A stretch of DNA of 64,000 nt, from positions 145,689 to 209,688 of the forward strand of contig JAJDUU010000035.1 of assembly GCA_022826485.1 (NCBI GenBank). Reading direction: 5' to 3'. The notes beneath the pieces were generated by a model. It searched no databases, had not been told where the DNA came from, and saw only the letters and a program-made list of their open reading frames with translations. Both the position numbers and the translations under genes were made by a program. Origin of the DNA: Chloroflexota bacterium. GTDB lineage: Bacteria; Chloroflexota; UBA11872. Below, one piece after another: positions 42,238-49,345 of the stretch (position 1 is the stretch's first letter; the number at the start of each line of letters is the position of its first letter).

Positions 42238-42498
42238 TCATTCCAGCGGGGCTATCGTGCCGGGCGATTCTTGCCGTCGCGCGCGCGTCCAGGCGTGCTG
42301 CAACTCTTGCTGATGCAGCTCGGTCCATTCCAAGACCATGCTTTGGGCGCGTGGAGGAAGACGCCCATGCAAGACTGCCGGCGGGTCAATGCAAATCACG
42401 GCGCGGTCGCGGCCGTATCGAGCGTGGAAATGCGCCGGGGCGTGGTCGTTGAAGTACATCTGGATGACAATGCCGTAGAACCGGCAGATTTCAGGCAT
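42238..42498 (-). CDS. DUF4160 domain protein
   Basis: An 86-residue protein with the DUF4160 pattern: MPEICRFYGIVIQMYFNDHA, PAHFHARYG, ARRQESPGTIAPLE. DUF4160 proteins are small and usually stand beside a DUF2442 gene; together they are suspected toxin-antitoxin-like modules, without proof. Here the ATG (42498) overlaps the end of the DUF2442 gene by 8 bases. The PAHFHA segment has His residues suitable for metal or RNA binding. The function is unknown. Confidence 0.83.
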   Translation of the reverse strand: MPEICRFYGIVIQMYFNDHAPAHFHARYGRDRAVICIDPPAVLHGRLPPRAQSMVLEWTELHQQELQHAWTRARRQESPGTIAPLE

Positions 42499-42787
42499 CG
42501 CTCAGAATCGCCGGCGCCTGTGGCATGACCTCCGCCAGCGACTTTCCCGTCAACTGCAGGTAGAGGGCGTCCGGGCACAGTTCCAGGTCGTCATTCCAGG
42601 CGATGGCGTCGTAGTCGGTGAGGTGCACGGCCGCAAAGCAGGCGCGGTCGTTCCAGGCCGCGAACACCCCGCCACCGGCCAGATGCGACAAGTCCACCTC
42701 GCCGGAGGCGCCGTCGGAGTAGCTGAGCCAGATGCGATAGCCCTCGCGCGGTTCAACGGCCGTCGGTCGAATCGGCGCCTGGAACAT
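42491..42787 (-). CDS. DUF2442 domain protein
   Basis: A 98-residue protein with DUF2442 signature: VEPREGYRIWLSYSDGASGE, VDLSHLAGGGVFAAW, and WNDDLELCPDALYLQLTG. The ATG 42787 is preferred; an upstream GTG is possible. It precedes DUF4160 with an 8-base overlap and follows hsdM by 43 bases on the same strand, so the pair seems appended to the hsdM transcript. Its partner role in a TA-like module is based on recurrent neighbourhood only. Confidence 0.83.
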   Translation of the reverse strand: MFQAPIRPTAVEPREGYRIWLSYSDGASGEVDLSHLAGGGVFAAWNDRACFAAVHLTDYDAIAWNDDLELCPDALYLQLTGKSLAEVMPQAPAILSDA

Positions 42788-42830
42788 TACGACGCTCCCG
42801 AGTTCCCCTAGAGGCTCAGACACCTGGGCC

Positions 42831-44780
42831 TCACAGTATCTCTGCCAACAATCCCTCGGTCTCGGATTCCAAGGCAACGATGTCCGCCCGAATTTCGTCC
42901 AACGTCCGCAGCGGCTGCGGCTTGTAGAAGTACCGTGTGAAGCTGATCTCGTAGCCGGTCTTGACGCTCGAGGGCACGTACCAGGCGTCGGGGGCGTAGG
43001 GCAGCACCTCGCGGCGGATGAAGGCCTCGATGCCGCCCGCCTCGGTGAGCGGGATCTGCTCGGTGTCGCGGAGGTCGGTGTCCGGCTCAAACTCGACCAC
43101 GGCGGGCTTGCCGCGGACGGTGGCGGCGAAGCGGCCGCGCAGCGGGTCGGCCTCGACGCCGCGCTTGTGGACCCTCTTGATGACCGGCGGCGCGGTGTCT
43201 GACCGTTCGGCGGTGGCCTTGAGCTCCTTGAGCTCCTTGGCCTTGTAGGCCCGTTCGGGATCGATGCCTTCCACTCGTAGCGGCCGCTCGACGGTGACCT
43301 TCCAGTAGCCGAACGCCTCGTTGGGGAAGATCTTCGACTGCTCGGTCTCCTCGAAGGCCAGGAAGGCGTCGCCGATGCGCTGGATATCCGCGTCCGACAG
43401 CTCGCAGTTCTTGGCGCCCAGGTTCTTGCGCAGCGGCTGGAACCACTGGGTGGCGTCGATGAGCTGCACCTTGCCCTGGCGGTGCACCGGCTTGCGGTTG
43501 CTCAGCACCCAGATGTAGGTGGCGATGCCGGTGTTGTAGAACATGTTGAGCGGCAGGGCCACGATGGCTTCCAGCCAGTCGTTCTCGATGATCCAGCGGC
43601 GGATGTTGCTCTCGCCCTGCCCGGCGTCGCCGGTGAACAGCGAGCTGCCGTTGTGCACCTCGGCGATGCGGCTGCCGAGCGGCGTGTCCCGCTTCATCTT
43701 GCCGAGCATGTTGGCCAGGAACATCATCTGCCCATCGCTGGAGCGCGTGATCAGCGAATGGCCCGTGTCGCCGTCGTGCTCCACGAGAAACCGCCGGTCC
43801 GTGAGGCCGGACTTGCCGCCCATGCGCTCCAGGTCGGTCTTCCAGCTCTTGCCGTAAGGCGGATTGGAGAGCATGAAATCGAACTCGTGGCCGGGAAAGG
43901 CGTCGTTGGACAGGGTGGAGCCGAATTGCACGTTGTCGGCCTCGACGCCCTCGCCCTTGAGGATCAGGTCGGCCTTGCTGATGGCGTAGGTCTCGGGGTT
44001 CACCTCCTGGCCGTAGAGGTGGACCGACACGTCCTTGCCGCGCTCGGCGGCCAGCTGCGTCAGCGTCTCTTCCGCCACCGTCAGCATGCCGCCGGTGCCG
44101 CAGGCGCCGTCGTAGACCAGGTAGGTGCCGGACGCGACCTGGTCGGCCACCGGCAGTAAGACCAGGCGCGCCATGAGCTGCACCACGTCCCGCGGGGTGA
44201 AGTGCTCCCCGGCCTCCTCGTTGTTCTCCTCGTTGAAGCGCCGGATCAGCTCCTCGAACACGGTGCCCATGCCGTGGTTGTCCAGGCCCGGCAGCCGCAC
44301 CGAGCCGTCGCCGTTCATGACGGGGCGCGGGCTGAGGTTGATCGAGCTGTCGAGGAACTTCTCCACCAGGAAGCCCAGCGCGTCGGCTTCCACCAGCGTG
44401 GGAATCTGGTGATGGAACTTGAACTTGTCGAGGACCTCCTGGACGTTGGGCGAGAAGCCGTAGAGGTAGCTCTCGAAGTCGGACTTCAACCGCTGCTGCT
44501 GACCGATCGCGGTCAGATCGCGGAGCCGGAATTGCGAGGTGTTGTAGAAGGCCTCGCCGGCGGCCTGGCGCAGGGCGGCGTCCTGATTGGTGATGCCCGC
44601 CGCGTCGAGCTGCTCCTTCATGCGGAGCACGTCGTCCTTGGTCGGCTCCAGCACGGCGTCCAGCCGGCGGATGACGGTCATGGGCAGGATCACGTCGCGG
44701 TACTTGCCCCGCACGTAGACATCCCGCAGCACGTCGTCCGCGATGCCCCAGATGAAGCTGCTGATGTTGAGGGCGTTCAC
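42831..44780 (-). CDS. hsdM: Type I restriction enzyme, modification methyltransferase subunit
   Basis: A 649-residue N6-adenine methyltransferase. The N-terminal helical bundle (ISSFIWGIADDVLRDVYV onward, about residues 1-150) is typical of HsdM. The SAM-binding motif DGACGTGG is at about 224-231, after EHFTPRDVV. The catalytic motif NPPY is at about 306-309 (LSNPPYGKSW). The C-terminal part ends with a coiled coil for contact with HsdS. The start is GTG 44780; the frame is open for 25 more codons that do not look conserved. No hsdS lies next to it: DUF2442/DUF4160 genes follow, and hsdS is 3.4 kb further on. It methylates host DNA and, with HsdS and HsdR, forms the restriction complex. Confidence 0.92.
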   Translation of the reverse strand: MNALNISSFIWGIADDVLRDVYVRGKYRDVILPMTVIRRLDAVLEPTKDDVLRMKEQLDAAGITNQDAALRQAAGEAFYNTSQFRLRDLTAIGQQQRLKSDFESYLYGFSPNVQEVLDKFKFHHQIPTLVEADALGFLVEKFLDSSINLSPRPVMNGDGSVRLPGLDNHGMGTVFEELIRRFNEENNEEAGEHFTPRDVVQLMARLVLLPVADQVASGTYLVYDGACGTGGMLTVAEETLTQLAAERGKDVSVHLYGQEVNPETYAISKADLILKGEGVEADNVQFGSTLSNDAFPGHEFDFMLSNPPYGKSWKTDLERMGGKSGLTDRRFLVEHDGDTGHSLITRSSDGQMMFLANMLGKMKRDTPLGSRIAEVHNGSSLFTGDAGQGESNIRRWIIENDWLEAIVALPLNMFYNTGIATYIWVLSNRKPVHRQGKVQLIDATQWFQPLRKNLGAKNCELSDADIQRIGDAFLAFEETEQSKIFPNEAFGYWKVTVERPLRVEGIDPERAYKAKELKELKATAERSDTAPPVIKRVHKRGVEADPLRGRFAATVRGKPAVVEFEPDTDLRDTEQIPLTEAGGIEAFIRREVLPYAPDAWYVPSSVKTGYEISFTRYFYKPQPLRTLDEIRADIVALESETEGLLAEIL

Positions 44781-44880
44781 CGGCTTCGCCTTGCTCCTTG
44801 CCCGACGCCGCGATGCCGCGAGGCAGGAATCGCCGTGGGGAGCCCATGGTGCCATGGCGCCCGCCCGCGCAAACCGTGGC

Positions 44881-45156
44881 CTACCGCTTCTCGGTGAGCC
44901 GTCCGGACAGGTACTTGTGGATCACGCTGGAGAGCAGGGTCTGATAGGGAATGCCTTCTTCTCTGGCCCGGGCGTGTGCGAGGTTGAAGTCGCGCTCGGT
45001 GACCCGCAGGTTCACGCGCTTGGTCTTGTTGAAGGTCTGGCGCGCCGCCTGACGCGCCGCCTGGATTTCGTCCTCGAGGTTGGGGACGGACTGCCACTCG
45101 CCCCGCTCGAATTGATCGAGGATGTCCTGCTCATCAGCGCTCAGCTTGTCGGTCAC
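44881..45156 (-). CDS. BrnA-like / CopG antitoxin
   Basis: A 91-residue protein: an N-terminal toxin-binding helix (ADEQDILDQFERGEWQSVP) and a C-terminal RHH DNA-binding domain (KRVNLRVTERDFNLAHARAR, IPYQTLLSSVIHKYLSGRL). This order, with the RHH at the C-terminus, matches BrnA and CopG-type antitoxins of BrnT pairs. Its start overlaps the toxin stop by 4 bases. It is followed 100 bases later by hsdM, suggesting that this TA pair heads the modification transcript. Confidence 0.83.
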   Translation of the reverse strand: MTDKLSADEQDILDQFERGEWQSVPNLEDEIQAARQAARQTFNKTKRVNLRVTERDFNLAHARAREEGIPYQTLLSSVIHKYLSGRLTEKR

Positions 45157-45440
45157 GATGGCCGTCTCCTCCCGTAGTCTCGCGTAGCCTTCCGGCTGGG
45201 AATGATCGTCTTCAGAAATCGAGCACCGTCAGCCTGAATCACGAACGGCACGAGGTAGACGTACGCGTCGATGTCCACGACGTAGATCAACTGCTCCGGG
45301 TAGCGAGTCTGGTTCGGGTGCTCCAGCACGTCTATCAAGCCACCTTGCTCGATGGCAGCGACGACGATCTCGAATGAGACGCCCCGCTGCTCGATGAGCT
45401 GTTGATTCTTCTCCGTGCTCCAGTCGAAGCCGGGAGTCAT
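45153..45440 (-). CDS. BrnT-like toxin
   Basis: A 95-residue protein with the BrnT-type pattern: MTPGFDWSTEKNQQLIEQRG, VSFEIVVAAIE, YVVDIDAYVYLVPFV, and FLKTIIPSRKATRDYGRR. The family is a small RNase-like toxin neutralised by BrnA. The start ATG 45440 is the first strong methionine; the upstream frame is non-conserved. The antitoxin gene overlaps by 4 bases. A palindrome just upstream (45457-45481) is a plausible operator. Sequence divergence from canonical BrnT is notable, so the toxin activity is likely but unproven. Confidence 0.8.
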   Translation of the reverse strand: MTPGFDWSTEKNQQLIEQRGVSFEIVVAAIEQGGLIDVLEHPNQTRYPEQLIYVVDIDAYVYLVPFVIQADGARFLKTIIPSRKATRDYGRRRPS

Positions 45441-45446
45441 GCGCCA

Positions 45447-45481
45447 ATCATTGCACGATGTGTGCATTTTGGCAACACATC
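45447..45481 (-). promoter_or_regulatory. Candidate promoter and operator of the BrnT/BrnA module
   Basis: On the minus strand TTGCCA (45475-45470) and AATGAT (45452-45447) are spaced by 17 bases, resembling a -35/-10 pair. Overlapping it, GATGTGT and ACACATC (45457-45481) form an inverted repeat with an 11-base spacer. BrnA-type RHH antitoxins normally repress their own promoter at such repeats. Confidence 0.4.
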
Positions 45482-45610
45482 GGGCGTCCCGGCTGTCGAC
45501 TGCTCCGCTGTGGTCCATCGTGCGGTGAGCCGCATAGATGGATGACTTCAAAGAATTAGAAAAAATGTTAGCTGCATCAATATCTACCGCTCGCCTATCC
45601 TGAGCATCCT

Positions 45611-47245
45611 GTGAACGACGCGCAGCAAGCCCCAGTCAAGACTCCATCGGAGCGCCGCCAGGTCGTGCTGGTGCTGGTGGCGGTCGTGGTGGGCACGATG
45701 TTCTCGGCGCTCGATCAGCTCATCGTGATCACGGCCATCCCGCGCGTGGTGGCCGACCTGGGCGGCCTGGCGGACTTCGCCTGGGTTTTCACGGCCTACA
45801 CCCTGGTTTCGACGGTGAGCCTCCCGGTGTGGGGCAAGCTCTCGGACACCCACGGTCGTCGGCGTCTCTGGATGACGGGGCTGGGGCTCTTCATGGTCGG
45901 CTCGGCCATCGCCGGCGCGAGCCAGGAAATGGTCCAGCTCATTCTGTCGCGCGGCGTGCAGGGTCTGGGGGCGGGCGCCCTGATGGCGCTGGGTCCGGCG
46001 CTGATCGGGGATCTCTTTCCGCCCTCGGAGCGCCCCAAGTGGCAGGGCGCGCTGATGGCGTTGTTCGGGGTGGTGGTGATTGCCGGACCGACGATCGGCG
46101 GCTGGATCACCGACACGCTGAGCTGGCGCTGGGTCTTCTACGTGAACCTGCCGTTCGGCGGCCTCGCGGTGCTCGCCGCGTGGTTCGGGCTGCCGTCGGT
46201 GCGGCGCGGCGGGCGACGGTCCATCGACGTCGCCGGCGCGCTGGCGCTCGTGGGAGCCGTGGTGCCGCTGCTCCTGGCGTTTTCCTGGGCCGGCGGTCGC
46301 TACCCGTGGCTGTCGACGCCCATCGTTGGCTTGCTGCTCGCCGCCGCCGCCATGCTCGGCGTGCTGGTGGCCCTGGAGCGACGGGCCCGCGACCCCATGA
46401 TCAACCTGGGATTCCTGACCAATCGCGTCTACGTGGTGGCCATTCTCACCACCTTCCTGGGCAGCGCCGGGATGATCGGTGCGGTGCTCTACATCCCGCT
46501 CTTTGCCCAGGCCGTCATCGGGACCAGCGCGACCGGCTCCGGGGCGGTGCTGGTGCCCATGATGCTGGGCTTCATCGTCAGCGCGATCGCGTCCGGGCAG
46601 ATCGTGTCTCGCACCGGTCGCTACAAGGCGCTGATCCTGGTGCTGTTCGCCGTGGGCATCGTGGGCGGGGTGCTGCTGGCTCGGATGGAGGCGTCCACCA
46701 CCGAGCTCGAGCTCGTGCGCAACATGGTGGTCATGGGTCTGGGCATCGGCGGTCCGTTCTCGGTGCTCGTGGTGGTGGCGCAGAACGCCTTTCCCGACCG
46801 CAACCTGGGTGAGGTGACAGCGGGATCGCGCTTCTTCCGGTCCATGGGGTCCACGATTGGGGCGCAGCTCATGGGATCGCTGCTGACCGCGTGGTTCGCC
46901 GCCAATCTGCGGGAGCGGCTCCCGGCGCAGGTGCGCGAGGCGCTGGGGCCGAAGCGGCTGGCCGAGGCCAGCAATCCGGAAGCGCTGTTCGTGCCGGAGG
47001 AGTTGGCCTCACTGCGGGACGCGCTCGGCGACGCGGCGCCGGCGGTGGTCGATCTGCTGATGGAGACGCTGCGCCTTAGCCTGGCGGATGCCCTGCGCGG
47101 GCTGTTCGTGGTCACGGCCGGCCTCATGGTCGTCGGCTTTGCCATCGCGATCTTCCTGCCCGAGATTCCGCTGCGCACGACGCGCGACGCGGATGTCTCC
47201 GCCGAAAGCGCCGACTCCGCCGCGTCGACCGCGCGCGGCGCGTAG
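45611..47245 (+). CDS. MFS drug/proton antiporter of the DHA2 (14-helix) type
   Basis: A 544-residue transporter. The first helix region MFSALDQLIVITAIPRVV and the loop motif GKLSDTHGRRRLW (motif A) are typical of EmrB/QacA-like exporters. About 14 hydrophobic segments are distributed across the length. It is expected to exchange cytosolic small molecules or drugs for protons across the inner membrane. The start is GTG 45611. The C-terminus is a short hydrophilic tail. No TetR-type regulator or membrane-fusion partner is adjacent; the divergent BrnT/BrnA module lies upstream. Confidence 0.88.
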   Translation: MNDAQQAPVKTPSERRQVVLVLVAVVVGTMFSALDQLIVITAIPRVVADLGGLADFAWVFTAYTLVSTVSLPVWGKLSDTHGRRRLWMTGLGLFMVGSAIAGASQEMVQLILSRGVQGLGAGALMALGPALIGDLFPPSERPKWQGALMALFGVVVIAGPTIGGWITDTLSWRWVFYVNLPFGGLAVLAAWFGLPSVRRGGRRSIDVAGALALVGAVVPLLLAFSWAGGRYPWLSTPIVGLLLAAAAMLGVLVALERRARDPMINLGFLTNRVYVVAILTTFLGSAGMIGAVLYIPLFAQAVIGTSATGSGAVLVPMMLGFIVSAIASGQIVSRTGRYKALILVLFAVGIVGGVLLARMEASTTELELVRNMVVMGLGIGGPFSVLVVVAQNAFPDRNLGEVTAGSRFFRSMGSTIGAQLMGSLLTAWFAANLRERLPAQVREALGPKRLAEASNPEALFVPEELASLRDALGDAAPAVVDLLMETLRLSLADALRGLFVVTAGLMVVGFAIAIFLPEIPLRTTRDADVSAESADSAASTARGA

Positions 47246-47254
47246 CCGACCGAC

Positions 47255-47536
47255 CTAGATCCGCCCGGTCACCGCCACCAACAGAATCGCCAGGGCGAAA
47301 GCCGCGATCCCGATCGCCGTCGCCGCCGCCGTCCCGACGATGATGGGTCGCAGCGAGCCGCGCGACTCCGCCCCGACTCGAAACGCCAGGTATCCGGCTA
47401 GCGCCACCACGACCGCGATCGTGGCCGCGCCCGCGGCGCGCTGGTTGTCGATCAGGAAGTAGACCGCCGCCGCCACAGCCGCGAAGGCCGCCGCGCAGAC
47501 GACCGCAATGCGCATCCGCCGCGCTTGGAACCGCAT
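47255..47536 (-). CDS. Small three-helix membrane protein
   Basis: A 93-residue protein with three hydrophobic segments (about 8-27, 36-52 and 64-90) and short polar loops; no recognised family. The start ATG 47536 (or ATG 47515) is plausible. It lies tail to tail with the MFS gene, and a ThDP enzyme gene diverges on the other side. It might be a stress-induced membrane protein, but nothing in the sequence decides this. Confidence 0.6.
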   Translation of the reverse strand: MRFQARRMRIAVVCAAAFAAVAAAVYFLIDNQRAAGAATIAVVVALAGYLAFRVGAESRGSLRPIIVGTAAATAIGIAAFALAILLVAVTGRI

Positions 47537-47625
47537 CGGCGCAGCATAGGCGACCGCCGCCGGTTGCCGGATGGCCGCGTACGTGCCAACGTTCCACCAG
47601 TCGACCTCACCCCGGGGAGCTTGCC

Positions 47626-49281
47626 GTGACCGGAGCCGATGCGCTCGTCGCCATCCTGAAAGCCGAAGGCGTCCAGCAGGCGTTCTGCTACCCCACGACG
47701 CCCATTCTCGAAGCGCTGGCCCGCGGCGGCGTGCGCACGCTGCTGGCGCGCCAGGAGCGCGTGGCCGGCAACATGGCCGACGGCGTGGCGCGCTCGACCA
47801 ACGGACGCCAGCTGGGCGTCTTCACCGTGCAGCAATCCGCCGGATCCGAGAACGCCTTTGCGCCGATTGCCCAGTCGTTCACCGACTCGTCGCCGCTGCT
47901 GTTCATTCCGGGCCACCCGGGCTTGCAAAAGGCCGGAATTCCGCCGGCGTTCGACGGCCTACCGCACTACAGCGCAGTCACCAAGCTGGTGCAGCAGCCG
48001 ACCTCGGCCGACCAGATCCCGCAGCGCGCCCGCATGGCCGTCGCGGCGCTGCGTTCGGGTCGTCCCGGTCCGGTGATGTTCGAGATGCCCACCAACGTGG
48101 CCGCCGAGGAATTCGCCGGTCCCGTCGCGCACGCGCCGGTGCAACCGGTCAGGAGCGCTGCCGATCCCGGTGCCGTGGACGAGGCCGCCGAGCGCCTGCT
48201 GCGCGCCGAGTCGCCGCTGATCTGGGCCGGCCCGGGCGTGCTCTACGCCGAGGCCTCGGCCGAGCTGCAAGCCGTGGCCGAGCTCCTGGGTGCGCCGGTC
48301 ATGACCACGCTGCAGGGCAAGAGCGCCTTCAACGAGCGGCACGAGCTATCGGCCGGCGTGGGCGCCTACGTCGAGACCGGCATGGTGGCGCACTACCTGG
48401 AGCACAGCGACACCCTGCTGGGCGTGGGCACCAGCCTGAGTCTCAGCCCCTTCACGCCCCAGATCCCCGACGGCAAGACGATCATTCACGCCACCAACGA
48501 CCACGCGGACCTGCACAAGGTCTACCCGGCCGACGTGGCCATTTGCGCCGACGCCAAGCTGTTTCTGGCGCAGCTGGCCGAGGCCTTGCGTTCGCGCGTG
48601 GGCGCGCCGCAGCAGGAGTTGCGCCGGAGCACGGCCGCCACGATTGCCGAGTTGCGCGCCGCCTGGCGGGCGGATTTCGCCGCCGAGTTCAATGACGAGA
48701 GCGACCCCGTCAACGGCTACCGCCTCTTCGCCGAGCTGTGGAGCCTGCTGGACCCCGACACGTCGATGGTCACGCACGAGTCCGGCGCCACGCGCGACAT
48801 CCAGTGCGTCTTCTACGAGTCGACCGTGCCGCGCAGCTACCTGGGGTGGGGGCAGTCCTCGCAGCTTGGCTTTTCGCTGGGACTGGCCATGGGCGCCAAG
48901 CTGGCCAATCCCGACAAGCTCGTCGTGAACGTGATGGGCGACGGCGCCGCCGGCATGACCGGCATGGACTGGGAGACCGCCTCGCGGGAGAACATCCCCA
49001 TCCTCAGCGTCATCAAGAACGACGCCATCTTCAGCGGCTACGACCGCAACATTCCCACCGCCATCGAGAAGTACGGCGTGTCCTCGCTCTACGGGGACTA
49101 CGCGGGGGTGGCCACGGCCCTGGGCTGCCACGGCGAGAAGGTGTCCACGGTGGCCGAGTTGCGACCGGCGCTGCAACGCGCCATCCGCGCCACGCAGGAA
49201 GGCCAGCCCGCCGTGGTGGACGTCTCAACCGCCGAAACCCGACGCCTCTCGGTCCCACCGCCCGAGCGGAAGACGGTCTAG
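47626..49281 (+). CDS. Thiamine-diphosphate enzyme, second copy
   Basis: A 551-residue ThDP enzyme unrelated in detail to that at 28.6 kb. It has catalytic Glu44 in LLARQERVAGNMADGVAR, a central domain with SPLIWAGPGVLY, and the PP domain with NVMGDGAAGMTGMDWETA and SVIKNDAIFSGYDR (Mg/ThDP site). The start is GTG 47626 with GGGGAG 7 bases upstream. It resembles acetolactate synthase-like, oxalyl-CoA- or benzoylformate-type decarboxylases; the exact reaction cannot be fixed. It has no operon partners here. Confidence 0.85.
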   Translation: MTGADALVAILKAEGVQQAFCYPTTPILEALARGGVRTLLARQERVAGNMADGVARSTNGRQLGVFTVQQSAGSENAFAPIAQSFTDSSPLLFIPGHPGLQKAGIPPAFDGLPHYSAVTKLVQQPTSADQIPQRARMAVAALRSGRPGPVMFEMPTNVAAEEFAGPVAHAPVQPVRSAADPGAVDEAAERLLRAESPLIWAGPGVLYAEASAELQAVAELLGAPVMTTLQGKSAFNERHELSAGVGAYVETGMVAHYLEHSDTLLGVGTSLSLSPFTPQIPDGKTIIHATNDHADLHKVYPADVAICADAKLFLAQLAEALRSRVGAPQQELRRSTAATIAELRAAWRADFAAEFNDESDPVNGYRLFAELWSLLDPDTSMVTHESGATRDIQCVFYESTVPRSYLGWGQSSQLGFSLGLAMGAKLANPDKLVVNVMGDGAAGMTGMDWETASRENIPILSVIKNDAIFSGYDRNIPTAIEKYGVSSLYGDYAGVATALGCHGEKVSTVAELRPALQRAIRATQEGQPAVVDVSTAETRRLSVPPPERKTV

Positions 49282-49345
49282 CGCGGCTGTCGGCGGCAGC
49301 CGGAACAGTGACTCGCCCACAGCGCGACGGGACACGGCAAGGTTT

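Noticed and set aside
43087..44847. A 586-codon minus-strand frame shifted against hsdM
   Set aside because: It is rich in Arg, Gly and Ala with no motif; hsdM in the other frame has the SAM motif and NPPY.
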